A stretch of DNA of 21,079 bases from an uncultured Lachnospiraceae bacterium (GTDB lineage: Bacteria > Bacillota > Clostridia > Lachnospirales > Lachnospiraceae), in the NCBI GenBank assembly GCA_910589385.1, contig CAJUTU010000055.1, positions 1 through 21,079 on the forward strand, read 5' to 3'. This document shows, one piece after another, positions 6,788-14,853 of this stretch. Both the position numbers and the translations under genes were made by a program. The number at the start of each line of letters is the position of its first letter. Within the stretch, counting starts at the first letter, position 1. The notes under the pieces are model-generated. The model was not told the origin of the DNA, did no database searches, and saw only the letters and a program-made list of their open reading frames with translations.

Positions 6788-9700
6788 TCTTGTTTCTCTC
6801 CTTTCGTTTCCGCCTCAATCTCAATTACGGCCGGACTTTTCTTTTTCCGGATCAGCATTACCACAAAGCTTAACGTTAATACGGCAAATACCGCGTCCAC
6901 GGCATACAAAGCCGTCATCCACCATGGGGTTACTTTTTGGATCGTTGCTTCTATACTCATGCCATTGACCAGACATGTACGTGACAGCATGTAATGGTAG
7001 TTCTTCACCGCGTTCCTCAGACACTGCAGCAGGTATCCGTCATCTGTACTGTTGATCGCATTGATGACTGCAGTCGCGCTGGAGCCTGTAGGATCAATAC
7101 AGTAGGTCGTCGTTCCGGCTGACAACGAAGAGGTAAAATGTGATTTATAAGAACCGCCGGCCACTCCGTCCGTTTCTTCCTGCCCTTTGAATCCCCATTC
7201 ATTCCGAAGAATCTGTGTACACAATGCCGGGCTTGAGGAAGACCAGACCAGGCCTAACCGATTGAAGGACTGCATCAATGCCATAGTACGCTCATTTGTC
7301 AAAACTCCTTCAAAAGATTTGAGCGCGCCCTCCCGAAATGCCTGCTCTGTGAAAAATACCGCAAGCCCCTCTCTGTGGAGTTCCTGATCATTGCCTGCCA
7401 CATGCTTGATGCCAGGGGTCACGCCTTTTGCCTGCACGGCGGTCAGTTCGATCACAGAATCCAAATAGGTCAGTACGCTGTCCTCTGAAAAATATTCTCC
7501 GTTTCTTCCTCCGAACGGCGTCCTGTGGAGATTACCTCCGCCTGCCCAGAACAACGGCAGTCCGCAGTAAAGCGCTTCTTCACCCATCAATTCCCCGCGT
7601 CTTTGCAGGCGTTCTTTGCTCCATGTACATGCGGCAACTGTAGTGGACGGATAAAGACATACATCCCTCGTATCGCCGTACTGCTCCGGAAATGTATTCG
7701 CACCGACACTGGCAGTGCCGTCACCCTCTGAAAAATTCGGTTTACCGACACTGGTCACCTCTGGAGTCCCGAACATGTCCGCAATCTGGGATGCCATTTC
7801 TTCAATCGTCATCTGATTCAGATATTGATCCCATGTTTCCTCATCTTCATAAGCCACCTCGCGCATTGCCGCCAATGTCAGATTGCTGTTTTCCCCCTGT
7901 ACAAAATCACTGACAGAAGGAGCATCATCCGGCTTTTCATACAAATCTCCCTGTAAAACAGCCTGCATGTCCTCTGTACATTCTACCGCTATCGCTTCTT
8001 CCGGGAATGTTCCCTCCCAATCGGAACGTGTCAGATAAGTCACAGTATCTGGAAGCCAGTAATTGATATCGCAATCCTCAAACTGATTGGTCACCTCTTC
8101 TCCGGTATCAGAATACCGATAGGTTTCCGTGTCTATCTCATCGTATTTCCATGTATAAGTCTTTGAGGCATCCCCCTGAACCGCATTTCCATTTTCATCA
8201 GCCATTCCTTTTACGCCTTTGGCAGCCAGAATATTATTCAATGCGTCATGGGCATTATCTCCCAAAGCGAGATAGTAATCCCCCTCACTCAGGATGTATC
8301 CTTTTGCGTTAGTGTGATCATAACTTGCCATCAGATAACGATCCATTGTAATCGTCAGCGTCTCAGATTCTCCCGGTTCCAGCATGCCTGTCTTTCCGTA
8401 GCCAATAATCTGGACCGCCGATTTTTCTACCTGATTCTCCTGTTCATATGCTCCATAAGGTGTCTGTACATAAAGCTGTGCCACGCTCTGCCCTGCTGTG
8501 TCTCCTGTATTTTTTACTGTCACCTCTGCCGTAAATTCATCTGCCGGCTCATCATAGCTTACCTTTCCCAGAGTCTGCTCAAACGTGGTATAGGACAGCC
8601 CATATCCAAACGGGTAGGACACTTCATTTTCATACTTCCACCCGTTTCCCCCAATGGCGCCTATAGAAGACGAAGCACCGGATTCCGGATGAATCAATGA
8701 ATCTTCATAGCGTGTCTCATAATATTTATAACCTACATAGATATTTTCCGCCTGTATATTGACATGAGAAATATTATATTCCGCATCCGTAACGACACCT
8801 GCCTTCACCACATCCTCCAGGTTCGTCCAGGTCGTCACATTCTGGCTTCCAGTACGCGCCGCAGGTGAAGACATGGAATCCACCGCATAGGTATCCACCA
8901 GATGCCCGGAGGGATTTGCCGTTCCGTTCAGAAGATTTGCCACGCCTTCAAATCCCCGCTGCCCTGGATTGCCGATCCAGAGGCAGGCGTCCACACCATA
9001 CTCTTCAAGCCAGTCTACTTCCATCTGAAACGCACTGTTCAAAAGCACGATTACTTTATCAAATTTTCCGGAATCCCGAATCATCTGCAGCATATCTTTT
9101 TCATCCTGGTGAAGGGACAGCGCGCTGACTCCATCCGGATCGTACATCATCTGCTCAATTTCTTCTCCGCCTTCCCTCGCAAGCATCACGATCGCCGCGT
9201 CATGAAAATCATTATCCCAGCTTGCCTTCAATTCATCTGTATAAAAGGATGCGGGTTCTTCCCCAAGAACCGGCGCGTCATTTGCGCTTCCGTCGGAATT
9301 CGGCCCGCCGGAAACCTGCAGATTATTGCTCGCCACACGTGTTGTACTGCTGTCAGCATATGCGTCATATAAACTCTCATTTACTGAAAATCCTGCTTCC
9401 GTCAAAGCATCATGCAGATCCACTACATAAGTCCCTGTATCCGCTGCCGCGGAGTTTGCGCCTCCTGGTTCATAAACAGGCTGTACGACCGCATGTCCGA
9501 ACAATGTTACATGGCTGTCAGAAGCAAGCGGCAATGTCTGGTCTTCATTTCTCAGAAGAACCGCCCCTTCCTGCTCTTCCAAAACAGACTCCTCATAGGT
9601 TGCTGTGATCAAGGACTGAAGATTCTCTGCATTAAGTTCTCCAAACTCGCTGGTAAAATACACTGTGTCGTCAGAAGACACGCCTGCCGGCTGTACTACT

Positions 9701-9849
9701 TTACTTGTTGTTGTCCCCAGATATGAATTGATCGTACCGGTATATGTCATTGCCGTCTGCGTGCCCGCCACAGCAAACACCAGAAGTACTGCCGACGTGG
9801 ATGTCAGCCCACGCCAAAGGCGGCCTTTTCCATTTTTTACTTTTGTCAT
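6784..9849 (-). CDS. Membrane-anchored GH3 beta-glucosidase with permuted domain order
   Basis: A 1021-residue GH3-family enzyme whose domains run in reverse of the usual order. The GH3 C-terminal sandwich domain comes first (about 90-330, from EGAVLLRNEDQTLPL to NPSGHLVDTY). A fibronectin-III-like domain follows (about 435-535, VTVKNTGDTAGQSVAQLYVQ). The TIM barrel is last (about 675-960), with GGRNGEYFSED, the substrate-binding pair Lys815-His816 in GIKHVAGNDQE, and Asp894 in EWGFKGQEETDG as the expected nucleophile. Permuted GH3 enzymes are known from Butyrivibrio and Ruminococcus albus. Unusually, it has a hydrophobic segment at both ends: 15-34, and 976-1000 followed by RKKK. The catalytic part would therefore be outside the cell. 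The start has an ideal AGGAGG 6 nt upstream. It should remove terminal glucose or a related sugar from beta-linked glycans or glycosides. Confidence 0.9.
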   Translation of the reverse strand: MTKVKNGKGRLWRGLTSTSAVLLVFAVAGTQTAMTYTGTINSYLGTTTSKVVQPAGVSSDDTVYFTSEFGELNAENLQSLITATYEESVLEEQEGAVLLRNEDQTLPLASDSHVTLFGHAVVQPVYEPGGANSAAADTGTYVVDLHDALTEAGFSVNESLYDAYADSSTTRVASNNLQVSGGPNSDGSANDAPVLGEEPASFYTDELKASWDNDFHDAAIVMLAREGGEEIEQMMYDPDGVSALSLHQDEKDMLQMIRDSGKFDKVIVLLNSAFQMEVDWLEEYGVDACLWIGNPGQRGFEGVANLLNGTANPSGHLVDTYAVDSMSSPAARTGSQNVTTWTNLEDVVKAGVVTDAEYNISHVNIQAENIYVGYKYYETRYEDSLIHPESGASSSIGAIGGNGWKYENEVSYPFGYGLSYTTFEQTLGKVSYDEPADEFTAEVTVKNTGDTAGQSVAQLYVQTPYGAYEQENQVEKSAVQIIGYGKTGMLEPGESETLTITMDRYLMASYDHTNAKGYILSEGDYYLALGDNAHDALNNILAAKGVKGMADENGNAVQGDASKTYTWKYDEIDTETYRYSDTGEEVTNQFEDCDINYWLPDTVTYLTRSDWEGTFPEEAIAVECTEDMQAVLQGDLYEKPDDAPSVSDFVQGENSNLTLAAMREVAYEDEETWDQYLNQMTIEEMASQIADMFGTPEVTSVGKPNFSEGDGTASVGANTFPEQYGDTRDVCLYPSTTVAACTWSKERLQRRGELMGEEALYCGLPLFWAGGGNLHRTPFGGRNGEYFSEDSVLTYLDSVIELTAVQAKGVTPGIKHVAGNDQELHREGLAVFFTEQAFREGALKSFEGVLTNERTMALMQSFNRLGLVWSSSSPALCTQILRNEWGFKGQEETDGVAGGSYKSHFTSSLSAGTTTYCIDPTGSSATAVINAINSTDDGYLLQCLRNAVKNYHYMLSRTCLVNGMSIEATIQKVTPWWMTALYAVDAVFAVLTLSFVVMLIRKKKSPAVIEIEAETKGEKQE

Positions 9850-9921
9850 GTTTTTCCTCCTAGTTTTTATTGCAGATATTGGAGCTCCCGGGAAATATAT
9901 CCTTATCTGTTTTATGTATTA

Positions 9922-9950
9922 TGTATAACGCATTAAGGGAAAACATACAA
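9922..9950 (-). promoter_or_regulatory. Candidate promoter of the glycosidase/sensor operon
   Basis: In the gap upstream of the GH3 gene, TTGTAT (9945-9950) and TATACA (9922-9927) are spaced 17 bp apart on the minus strand. Neither box is close to consensus. The leader would be about 65 nt and ends in a strong AGGAGG site. A short direct repeat TGCATA-TTC-TGCATA (9958-9972) just upstream of the -35 box could be a regulator site. Nothing else is visible between 9850 and 10034. Confidence 0.35.
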
Positions 9951-10034
9951 TAGTTTGTGCATATTCTGCATACTTCGGTTCGTAAATTGTCGTACCACCC
10001 AGATATCAGGCCGTTGAAAAGCTAAAGCATTCAT

Positions 10035-10075
10035 TAAAAAATATAAAAAGTACAATCCGGATAACGAATTGTACT
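10035..10075 (-). terminator. Strong intrinsic terminator of the redox operon
   Basis: On the minus strand AGTACAAT (10068-10075) pairs with ATTGTACT (10049-10056). The stem extends through a U-G wobble and two C-G pairs to a 5-nt loop, 11 pairs in all. It is followed at once by a T-rich run (TTTTTATATTTTTT). It lies 36 bp past the permease stop and separates the redox block from the glycosidase block. Confidence 0.85.
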
Positions 10076-10110
10076 ATACTGTATCTGAAACGAAACCATA
10101 AGCTCCCGGC

Positions 10111-11061
10111 TCAGACAATCGTGTTTGTGATCAGTCCTGTCACAAGAGAAAATACCATCACAAAAACAAGATACAATACAAACCTCCTGGCTCCCAGTAC
10201 AATCTTCAAAGCGCCCAGATTTGTGATTTTTGTAGCCGGGCCGGTAATCATAAAAGCTGCCGCGCTTCCCATGCTCATCCCGGAAACCAGCCACTGCTGC
10301 AAAAGCGGGATTGTTCCGCCGCCGCAGGCATAGAGGGGGACGCCGATGGTCGCTGCCATCAGCACACCGAACCCCTCATTGCGTTTCCCAAAAAGCTCCG
10401 CAAAGCCATCTGCCGGGACATATCTCTGAAATAAAGCGGAAAGCAGTACGCCAATCAGAAAATAAAGAGCTGTCGCCCTGACATTCCGCCCCAGATTTTT
10501 CAAAAACCGTATCACAAGGTTTGGGTCTGTATCATGGCTTGCACGGGGTTCGAATCCCGCAAAGTCAAAGAACATCTTCTTCCCATACGCAAAATGCACC
10601 GCCAGCCCCGCGAAAATCCCACATAAAGTGCAGGAAAACAGCCTTACCGCCATTGCCGTTCCCCCAAGGGCCGTGCTGTAAAAGAGAAGCTGCGGGTTTA
10701 GAAGCACACTGCTCATCATAAAAGCCGCCAGCCAGTCGTGGCGCATCCCATGTCTGGAAAAAGAAGCCGCTATGGGAATCGTGCCATACATGCAAAGAGG
10801 CGACGCAATCCCCAAAAGGCTTGCCGGGATCACGCCGAATATCCCCCACTTTTTGTCCCTGATCCTGCCAAAGCAGTTATGGATGGCATCCTTTGCAAAA
10901 ACCGATACCAGAGAGCCGATCACCATGCCCAGAATCCAATAAAAGGCGATCTGGCGCAGCTGCACATAAAAATAATAACTGATATAAATAAATTCCCGCC
11001 GTATCACGGCAAACAGCTCCACACAGACCACCTCCCCGCTTATCCTCTGTTTTACTGCCAT
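10111..11061 (-). CDS. Permease of the YraQ/ArsP (DUF318) superfamily
   Basis: A 316-residue integral membrane protein with about eight to nine spans. It has the family's two-fold internal repeat: ASPLCMYGTIPIAAS near residues 86-100 and VPLYACGGGTIPL near 241-253, each with a cysteine before a GTIP motif. ITGPATKITNLGALK near 273-286 is also characteristic. A large central loop (about 155-195) separates the halves. Some relatives (ArsP) export trivalent organoarsenicals, but most have no known substrate. I start at the ATG at 11061, with AGAGGG upstream, 37 bp after the flavoprotein gene. The 40 in-frame codons further upstream overlap that gene and are not protein-like. It is the last gene before the terminator, so it probably moves a substrate or product of the reductases. 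Confidence 0.8.
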   Translation of the reverse strand: MAVKQRISGEVVCVELFAVIRREFIYISYYFYVQLRQIAFYWILGMVIGSLVSVFAKDAIHNCFGRIRDKKWGIFGVIPASLLGIASPLCMYGTIPIAASFSRHGMRHDWLAAFMMSSVLLNPQLLFYSTALGGTAMAVRLFSCTLCGIFAGLAVHFAYGKKMFFDFAGFEPRASHDTDPNLVIRFLKNLGRNVRATALYFLIGVLLSALFQRYVPADGFAELFGKRNEGFGVLMAATIGVPLYACGGGTIPLLQQWLVSGMSMGSAAAFMITGPATKITNLGALKIVLGARRFVLYLVFVMVFSLVTGLITNTIV

Positions 11062-11098
11062 GCCAACACCCTCTGAAAGTGTTGCCGGGCTTGAATTG

Positions 11099-11551
11099 TC
11101 ATCTGAGTTTTTCTGATAATTTCGCTGCCTCAGAACGGTTCGCTGCCATTCCGGCATACTCCATTCCATACAGCCCCACAAAACGCTTCATGGTATATTC
11201 TCCCGCTTCCAGCATCCACTTTTCCGGGCCTGCGCCCTGGAAGAGGAAATACATTGTCCGCCCGGAGAGGGCGCCTTCCGGAACCAAACCATAGAAGCGG
11301 TCCAGCATATTCCGCACAGAACCGCAGATATTGTGCCAATACAGCGGAGAGCCAATTACGATCATCTCTGACTGTTTCATCTTCCCGATCACCTCGTCCA
11401 GCTGGTCATCCGAAAAATTCTGCCCATAGCTTCCGATTCGATAATCGGTCAGATTTAATGTTTCATACTCTTTTCCTGAAAGCAGCACTTCTGCAAGCGC
11501 TGCTGTATTGCCCTCTTTATTAGGGCTGCCGTTGATAAATAAAATTTTCAT
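11099..11551 (-). CDS. Flavodoxin-fold NAD(P)H-dependent FMN reductase family protein
   Basis: A 150-residue cytoplasmic flavoprotein. KILFINGSPNKEGNTAALAE at the N-terminus is the FMN phosphate-binding loop of the NADPH-dependent FMN reductase/iron-sulfur flavoprotein group. MIVIGSPLYWHNICGSVRNM in the middle (about 81-100) is the second flavin-contacting segment. It is shorter than typical members (about 175-200 residues) and lacks a cysteine cluster for an iron-sulfur centre. The chosen start at 11551 has AGGAGG 9 nt upstream. It begins 20 bp after the aldo/keto reductase stop. A role in passing reducing equivalents from NAD(P)H to flavin, or in reducing quinones or nitro compounds, fits the family. 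The exact partner is unknown. Confidence 0.85.
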   Translation of the reverse strand: MKILFINGSPNKEGNTAALAEVLLSGKEYETLNLTDYRIGSYGQNFSDDQLDEVIGKMKQSEMIVIGSPLYWHNICGSVRNMLDRFYGLVPEGALSGRTMYFLFQGAGPEKWMLEAGEYTMKRFVGLYGMEYAGMAANRSEAAKLSEKLR

Positions 11552-11570
11552 TTCTATAGCCCTCCTATAA

Positions 11571-12416
11571 CTACTTCTGTTCATCCACCGGCGGAACCAT
11601 CTCTACATATCTTTTCAAAAGCTCCGGCGTACTGGTATAATATCTCTTGTCCTGATTCAACGCGGCAATCTCCGCCATTTCTCCTTCTGTCAGCGAAAAG
11701 TCAAAAATATCTGCATTTGCACGGATATGATCCGGATTTTTAGAGCCGGGGATTACGACAATGCCGGACTGTACATGCCAGCGGAGGATGATCTGCGCGT
11801 TGGTTTTGCCATATTTTTCAGCCAGCTTTGCAAATACGCCCTCTTCAATCAGGTTCCTGTCCCCATGCCCGAGGGGATACCATGCCTGAATCACGATCTT
11901 ATTTTTATCCAGAAATTCTTTCAGTTCCTTTTCCTGGGAATAAGGATGTACTTCTGTCTGAAGGATTGCGGGCGCCACCTCGCATGTGTCCAGAATTTCC
12001 TGGATCTGTTCTCTGTTAAAGTTGGAAAGTCCGATTGCCTTTACCTTGCCTTCCCTGTATGCCTTTTCCATGAGCCTGTAGCCCGCAATATAATTGCCGG
12101 CCGGCTGATGGATGAGAAGAAGATCAATATAGTCCGTATCCAGCCGTTCCAGCGTCTTTTCGACAGCATCCTCATTTTCATAAAAGGAAGGCCAGATCTT
12201 TGTCTCAAGGAAAATATCTTCCCGCTTCAGCCCGGATTTCTTCATCGCGCGGCCAACTGCTTTTTCGTTGACATATGCATTGGCGGTGTCGATTAGGCGG
12301 TAGCTCCCCGTCAGCGCGCTGAGTACAGCGGATTCCGCTTCATCCGATGTCATAAGGAAAGTCCCGATTCCCGCCATAGGCATTTTTACACCATTGTTTA
12401 AAGTTACTTCCTTCAT
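11571..12416 (-). CDS. Aldo/keto reductase (2,5-diketo-gluconate reductase-like)
   Basis: A 281-residue NAD(P)H-dependent oxidoreductase of the aldo/keto reductase superfamily. The catalytic tetrad is complete: Asp43 and Tyr48 in RLIDTANAYVNE, Lys73 in LETKIWPS, His103 in LLLIHQPAGN. AIGLSNFN, QTEVHPYSQ and the cofactor-binding IVVIPGSKNPDHIRAN near the C-terminus are typical. It reduces aldehydes or ketones in the cytoplasm and the natural substrate is not evident. The start at 12416 has AAGGAGG 8 nt upstream. The frame extends six codons further to a TTG overlapping the previous gene, but that has no ribosome site of its own. A second family member lies at 17369-18211 and is clearly divergent from this one. 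Confidence 0.93.
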   Translation of the reverse strand: MKEVTLNNGVKMPMAGIGTFLMTSDEAESAVLSALTGSYRLIDTANAYVNEKAVGRAMKKSGLKREDIFLETKIWPSFYENEDAVEKTLERLDTDYIDLLLIHQPAGNYIAGYRLMEKAYREGKVKAIGLSNFNREQIQEILDTCEVAPAILQTEVHPYSQEKELKEFLDKNKIVIQAWYPLGHGDRNLIEEGVFAKLAEKYGKTNAQIILRWHVQSGIVVIPGSKNPDHIRANADIFDFSLTEGEMAEIAALNQDKRYYTSTPELLKRYVEMVPPVDEQK

Positions 12417-12430
12417 AGTGATTTCCTCCT

Positions 12431-13078
12431 TCAAATTTTTCTTTTATAGATGAGATTGTGCAGACTCCGCACGGCAAAGGCAAGAGCACCTGCTATCCCA
12501 AGAATCACAATACACCATATAACAGACATATACCAGGGCTGTGAATAGACCATCAGGAATATATAAGGTCCCTCAATTACCTTGCAAATGTTAAGTATTA
12601 TTGTAATGAGCGCATAAATCAATGTGGGTATCAGCGCTTTGATGACTTCGTTTTTTTGCAGTTTATTCTCTACCTCAAACACAAAAAAAGATAAGCTTGC
12701 CAGAAGTGGACAAAGCGTGTGCTGATAAAGCATTGACCCTCCATATAGGAGAAATAAAGAATTTTCCCCTGCCATTGGCATTAAAACAAATACGACCACA
12801 AAAAATGTTACCATCAGGCAACTGACTGATATATAACGCAAAGAATGCACCCATTTCGGCATCTCACTCTTTCCGCGCAGTTCTTTCATCGCATATACAC
12901 AAAAGAAAGCACTTGCAGCCATTGCAAGATAGTTGCTGTCCTGAGTATAAAAAAGGAAGTTCTCAAGTCCATGTTCAATCAAACTTAAAATGAGCGCTAT
13001 TACTTCCAAAATTATGATAAGGATATTAGCACATAAGGCGCTAATTAATCTGTACTCTTTCTTTATCTGCAGTCTCAT
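12431..13078 (-). CDS. Six-helix membrane protein, resembling the Pr6Pr/FAR-17a group
   Basis: A 215-residue polytopic protein with about six helices (near 12-34, 45-66, 82-104, 113-135, 147-168, 180-205). Scattered motifs match the Pr6Pr/FAR-17a/AIG1-like membrane family: FYTQDSNYLAM after helix 1, RYISVSCLMVTFF, the YQHTLCPLLA segment in helix 4, and GPYIFLMVYSQPW before the last helix. Eukaryotic relatives include serine/threonine-type hydrolases of fatty acid esters. No function is established for the bacterial forms. It starts 4 bp after the third flavodoxin lipoprotein (ribosome site AAGGTG inside that gap region) and ends 15 bp before the next start, so it is firmly inside the operon. 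Assignment to this family is tentative. Confidence 0.7.
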   Translation of the reverse strand: MRLQIKKEYRLISALCANILIIILEVIALILSLIEHGLENFLFYTQDSNYLAMAASAFFCVYAMKELRGKSEMPKWVHSLRYISVSCLMVTFFVVVFVLMPMAGENSLFLLYGGSMLYQHTLCPLLASLSFFVFEVENKLQKNEVIKALIPTLIYALITIILNICKVIEGPYIFLMVYSQPWYMSVIWCIVILGIAGALAFAVRSLHNLIYKRKI

Positions 13079-13082
13079 CTCT

Positions 13083-13838
13083 TCACCTTAAATATCCAAA
13101 CTTTTCCAGCCAGGTATTCACATCATCCCCTGCGTCTTCTACATCCCGCTCATTTACAGTAAATCCATCTTCGATCACTTCAGCATCCGGCTCTAACCCC
13201 TGGATGGTCTCTATCGTACCGGAAAAACGGCTTCCATTATGGGTACAGAAAGGAATAATGGTTTTTCCCGAGAAATCGTATTCGTCAAAAAAGCTGTACA
13301 TCACCTGTGGAATATCATACCACCAGATTGGGTAGCCCACAAAAATTACATCATAACTGTCTGGATCTTCAATATGCGAGGTCAGCTCCGGGCGGGCATC
13401 TTCCTCCTGTTCTTCCGCCGCATAATCAATCAGTTTTCCGCCGTCCGCGGGATAGACCACATCCGTCTGGACCGAAAATAAATCCCCGCCGGTTTGTTCC
13501 TGTATCATATCGGCAATGGCTCTCACCCTGCCCTTGGCTTCTCCGTCAACCACCGAATAGCTGGCGGACGCGGACGCGTCTACTCCGCTGTTTTCCGCCG
13601 CGGTAAAATACGCGATCAGAATATTGCCTTCGCCGGACGAGTTTCCCGCGTCAACGCTGTTTTCAGACTCTCCCCCGGTCTCTGTACCTGATGTGTCTGT
13701 ACCGGGTTCCTCCGTTTCGGCGCTCTTGGTCCCAGACGAAGACCGTTCATTCTCAGCCGCTGTACCGCAGGCCGACATTGCCACGGTAAGCGATGCCGCC
13801 AAACATACCGCTGCCAGTCTCTTTCTATGTTTCATCAT
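13083..13838 (-). CDS. Flavodoxin-like lipoprotein 3 (last of three)
   Basis: A 251-residue exported lipoprotein. The signal peptide ends in the lipobox-like MSAC (Cys24). An acidic, Ser/Gly/Thr-rich spacer follows (about 25-70), then a flavodoxin domain: ILIAYFTAAENSG where the FMN phosphate loop sits, VIFVGYPIWWYDIPQVMYSFF, then SGKTIIPFCTHNGSRFSGT. The phosphate loop departs from the classic T/S-x-T-G-N-T. The insert VVDGEAKGRVRAIADMIQ between strand 1 and helix 1 is shared with lipoprotein 2 but not lipoprotein 1. Flavodoxins are usually cytoplasmic, so a lipid-anchored form implies electron transfer outside the membrane. The ribosome site GGGAG lies just outside the 165-bp inverted-repeat element upstream. 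Confidence 0.87.
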   Translation of the reverse strand: MMKHRKRLAAVCLAASLTVAMSACGTAAENERSSSGTKSAETEEPGTDTSGTETGGESENSVDAGNSSGEGNILIAYFTAAENSGVDASASASYSVVDGEAKGRVRAIADMIQEQTGGDLFSVQTDVVYPADGGKLIDYAAEEQEEDARPELTSHIEDPDSYDVIFVGYPIWWYDIPQVMYSFFDEYDFSGKTIIPFCTHNGSRFSGTIETIQGLEPDAEVIEDGFTVNERDVEDAGDDVNTWLEKFGYLR

Positions 13839-13860
13839 ATCATCAATACTCCCTTTCTAC

Positions 13861-14025
13861 CTAGTACAGCATCGCGTAATTAACGGTGAATTCTGCACCT
13901 GCTATTTCTGCCAGTTCTGCGTTGTCGTCAATCAACGATGCCACCGCATCGCCTCTTTCCTCCGCCTTGTCCTGACAAAAATATCAGGCACATGATTCAC
14001 CATTATATACGCAATGCTGTACTAG
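13861..14025. mobile_element. MITE-like element with 41-bp imperfect inverted repeats
   Basis: CTAGTACAGCAT begins both ends. Read inward, the 41-bp arms (13861-13901 and 13985-14025) agree at 33 positions. The 83-bp core holds three further hairpins: CCTGA/TCAGG (13971-13988), GATGC/GCATC (13937-13950) and CGTTG/CAACG (13920-13937). It contains no gene, only a 21-codon frame. This matches a small non-autonomous inverted-repeat element. It lies between two flavodoxin genes, ends just before one ribosome site and provides the TAG stop of the other. The octamer TGTACTAG is tandemly doubled at its right end (14018-14033). No clear target-site duplication was found. Confidence 0.7.
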
Positions 14026-14795
14026 TGTACTAGACTCTGTGCCCACTCTGCCACTTCGTCCGCACTGTCCGCCACATCATTTCTGGAAATGGAAAACCCG
14101 TTGCTGCTTACATCCGCCCCCGGCTGCAGGCCGGCAATCGTACTTTCTGTCCGGGAGAATCCGCTTCCTCCATGAGGACAGAACGGAATAATGGTTTTTC
14201 CTGAGAAATCATATTCCTCCAAAAATGTATACAGCGGCTGCGGCATGTCGCCCCACCAGTTGGGATACCCCAGAAATACCGTATCGTACTGCTCCAGATT
14301 CTCAATATGTGACGACAATTCCGGTCTTGCATCTGCATCCTGCTCTTCTGCCGCCTGATCCACTAAAGGATCATGATCAAGCGGATATTGCTGTGTCGTC
14401 TCAATGCGGAACAAGTCGCCGCCGATGGTTTCCTGGATAGTCTGTGCCATAAACTGTACGTTTCCCAGAGCCTCCCCGTCCTTTACCACAACACTTGCCC
14501 CGGCATCCGCGTCAATGCCGCTGATGTCAATATCTTCCGGTATCGAAAAATATGCGATCAGAACGTGATTTCCTGAAGACTGTTCTCCGGCTGCCTGGGG
14601 GGCCTCTGTGCCCGTGGAGGCATCCGTTCCCACGTCCTGTGTACTGCCTGTTTCACCGCTTTCTGAATCCTGTGTTTCCTGACTTTCTGTCTCATTCTCT
14701 CCCTGTCCGCCCTGGGGCTGGTTTCCCGCGCCGCAGGCAGCCATGGAAAAAGCCAGGATCCCGCATAACAATAAGGCTGCAATTTTCCGTTTCAT
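14022..14795 (-). CDS. Flavodoxin-like lipoprotein 2
   Basis: A 257-residue exported lipoprotein with signal peptide and lipobox SMAAC (Cys21), followed by a long Gln/Glu/Ser/Thr/Gly-rich spacer (about 22-73) that holds the domain off the membrane. The flavodoxin domain starts at HVLIAYFSIPEDIDISG and includes VFLGYPNWWGDMPQPLYTFL and SGKTIIPFCPHGGSGFSRT. It is closest to lipoprotein 3 in layout (VVKDGEALGNVQFMAQTIQ insert, DARPELSSHIE). The phosphate-binding loop is altered, so flavin binding should be tested and not assumed. The gene ends at a TAG inside the inverted-repeat element; the last residues (after EWAQSL) are Val-His, so insertion may have trimmed or changed the tail. The start has GGGGAGG about 7 nt upstream. 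Confidence 0.87.
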   Translation of the reverse strand: MKRKIAALLLCGILAFSMAACGAGNQPQGGQGENETESQETQDSESGETGSTQDVGTDASTGTEAPQAAGEQSSGNHVLIAYFSIPEDIDISGIDADAGASVVVKDGEALGNVQFMAQTIQETIGGDLFRIETTQQYPLDHDPLVDQAAEEQDADARPELSSHIENLEQYDTVFLGYPNWWGDMPQPLYTFLEEYDFSGKTIIPFCPHGGSGFSRTESTIAGLQPGADVSSNGFSISRNDVADSADEVAEWAQSLVH

Positions 14796-14853
14796 ATATG
14801 ACCTCCCCGTCCATTATCATCCTATCGCGCTGCAAATGGATTGTCTGATCCCT

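Noticed and set aside
9850..10034. LytTR binding-site pair in front of the GH3 gene
   Set aside because: ACAATTTAC and ACAAACTAT are weakly alike but lie too far apart and match the consensus poorly.
11062..11181. N-terminal 40-codon extension of the permease
   Set aside because: It overlaps the flavoprotein gene, is not hydrophobic and is not part of the family; the ATG at 11061 has a ribosome site.
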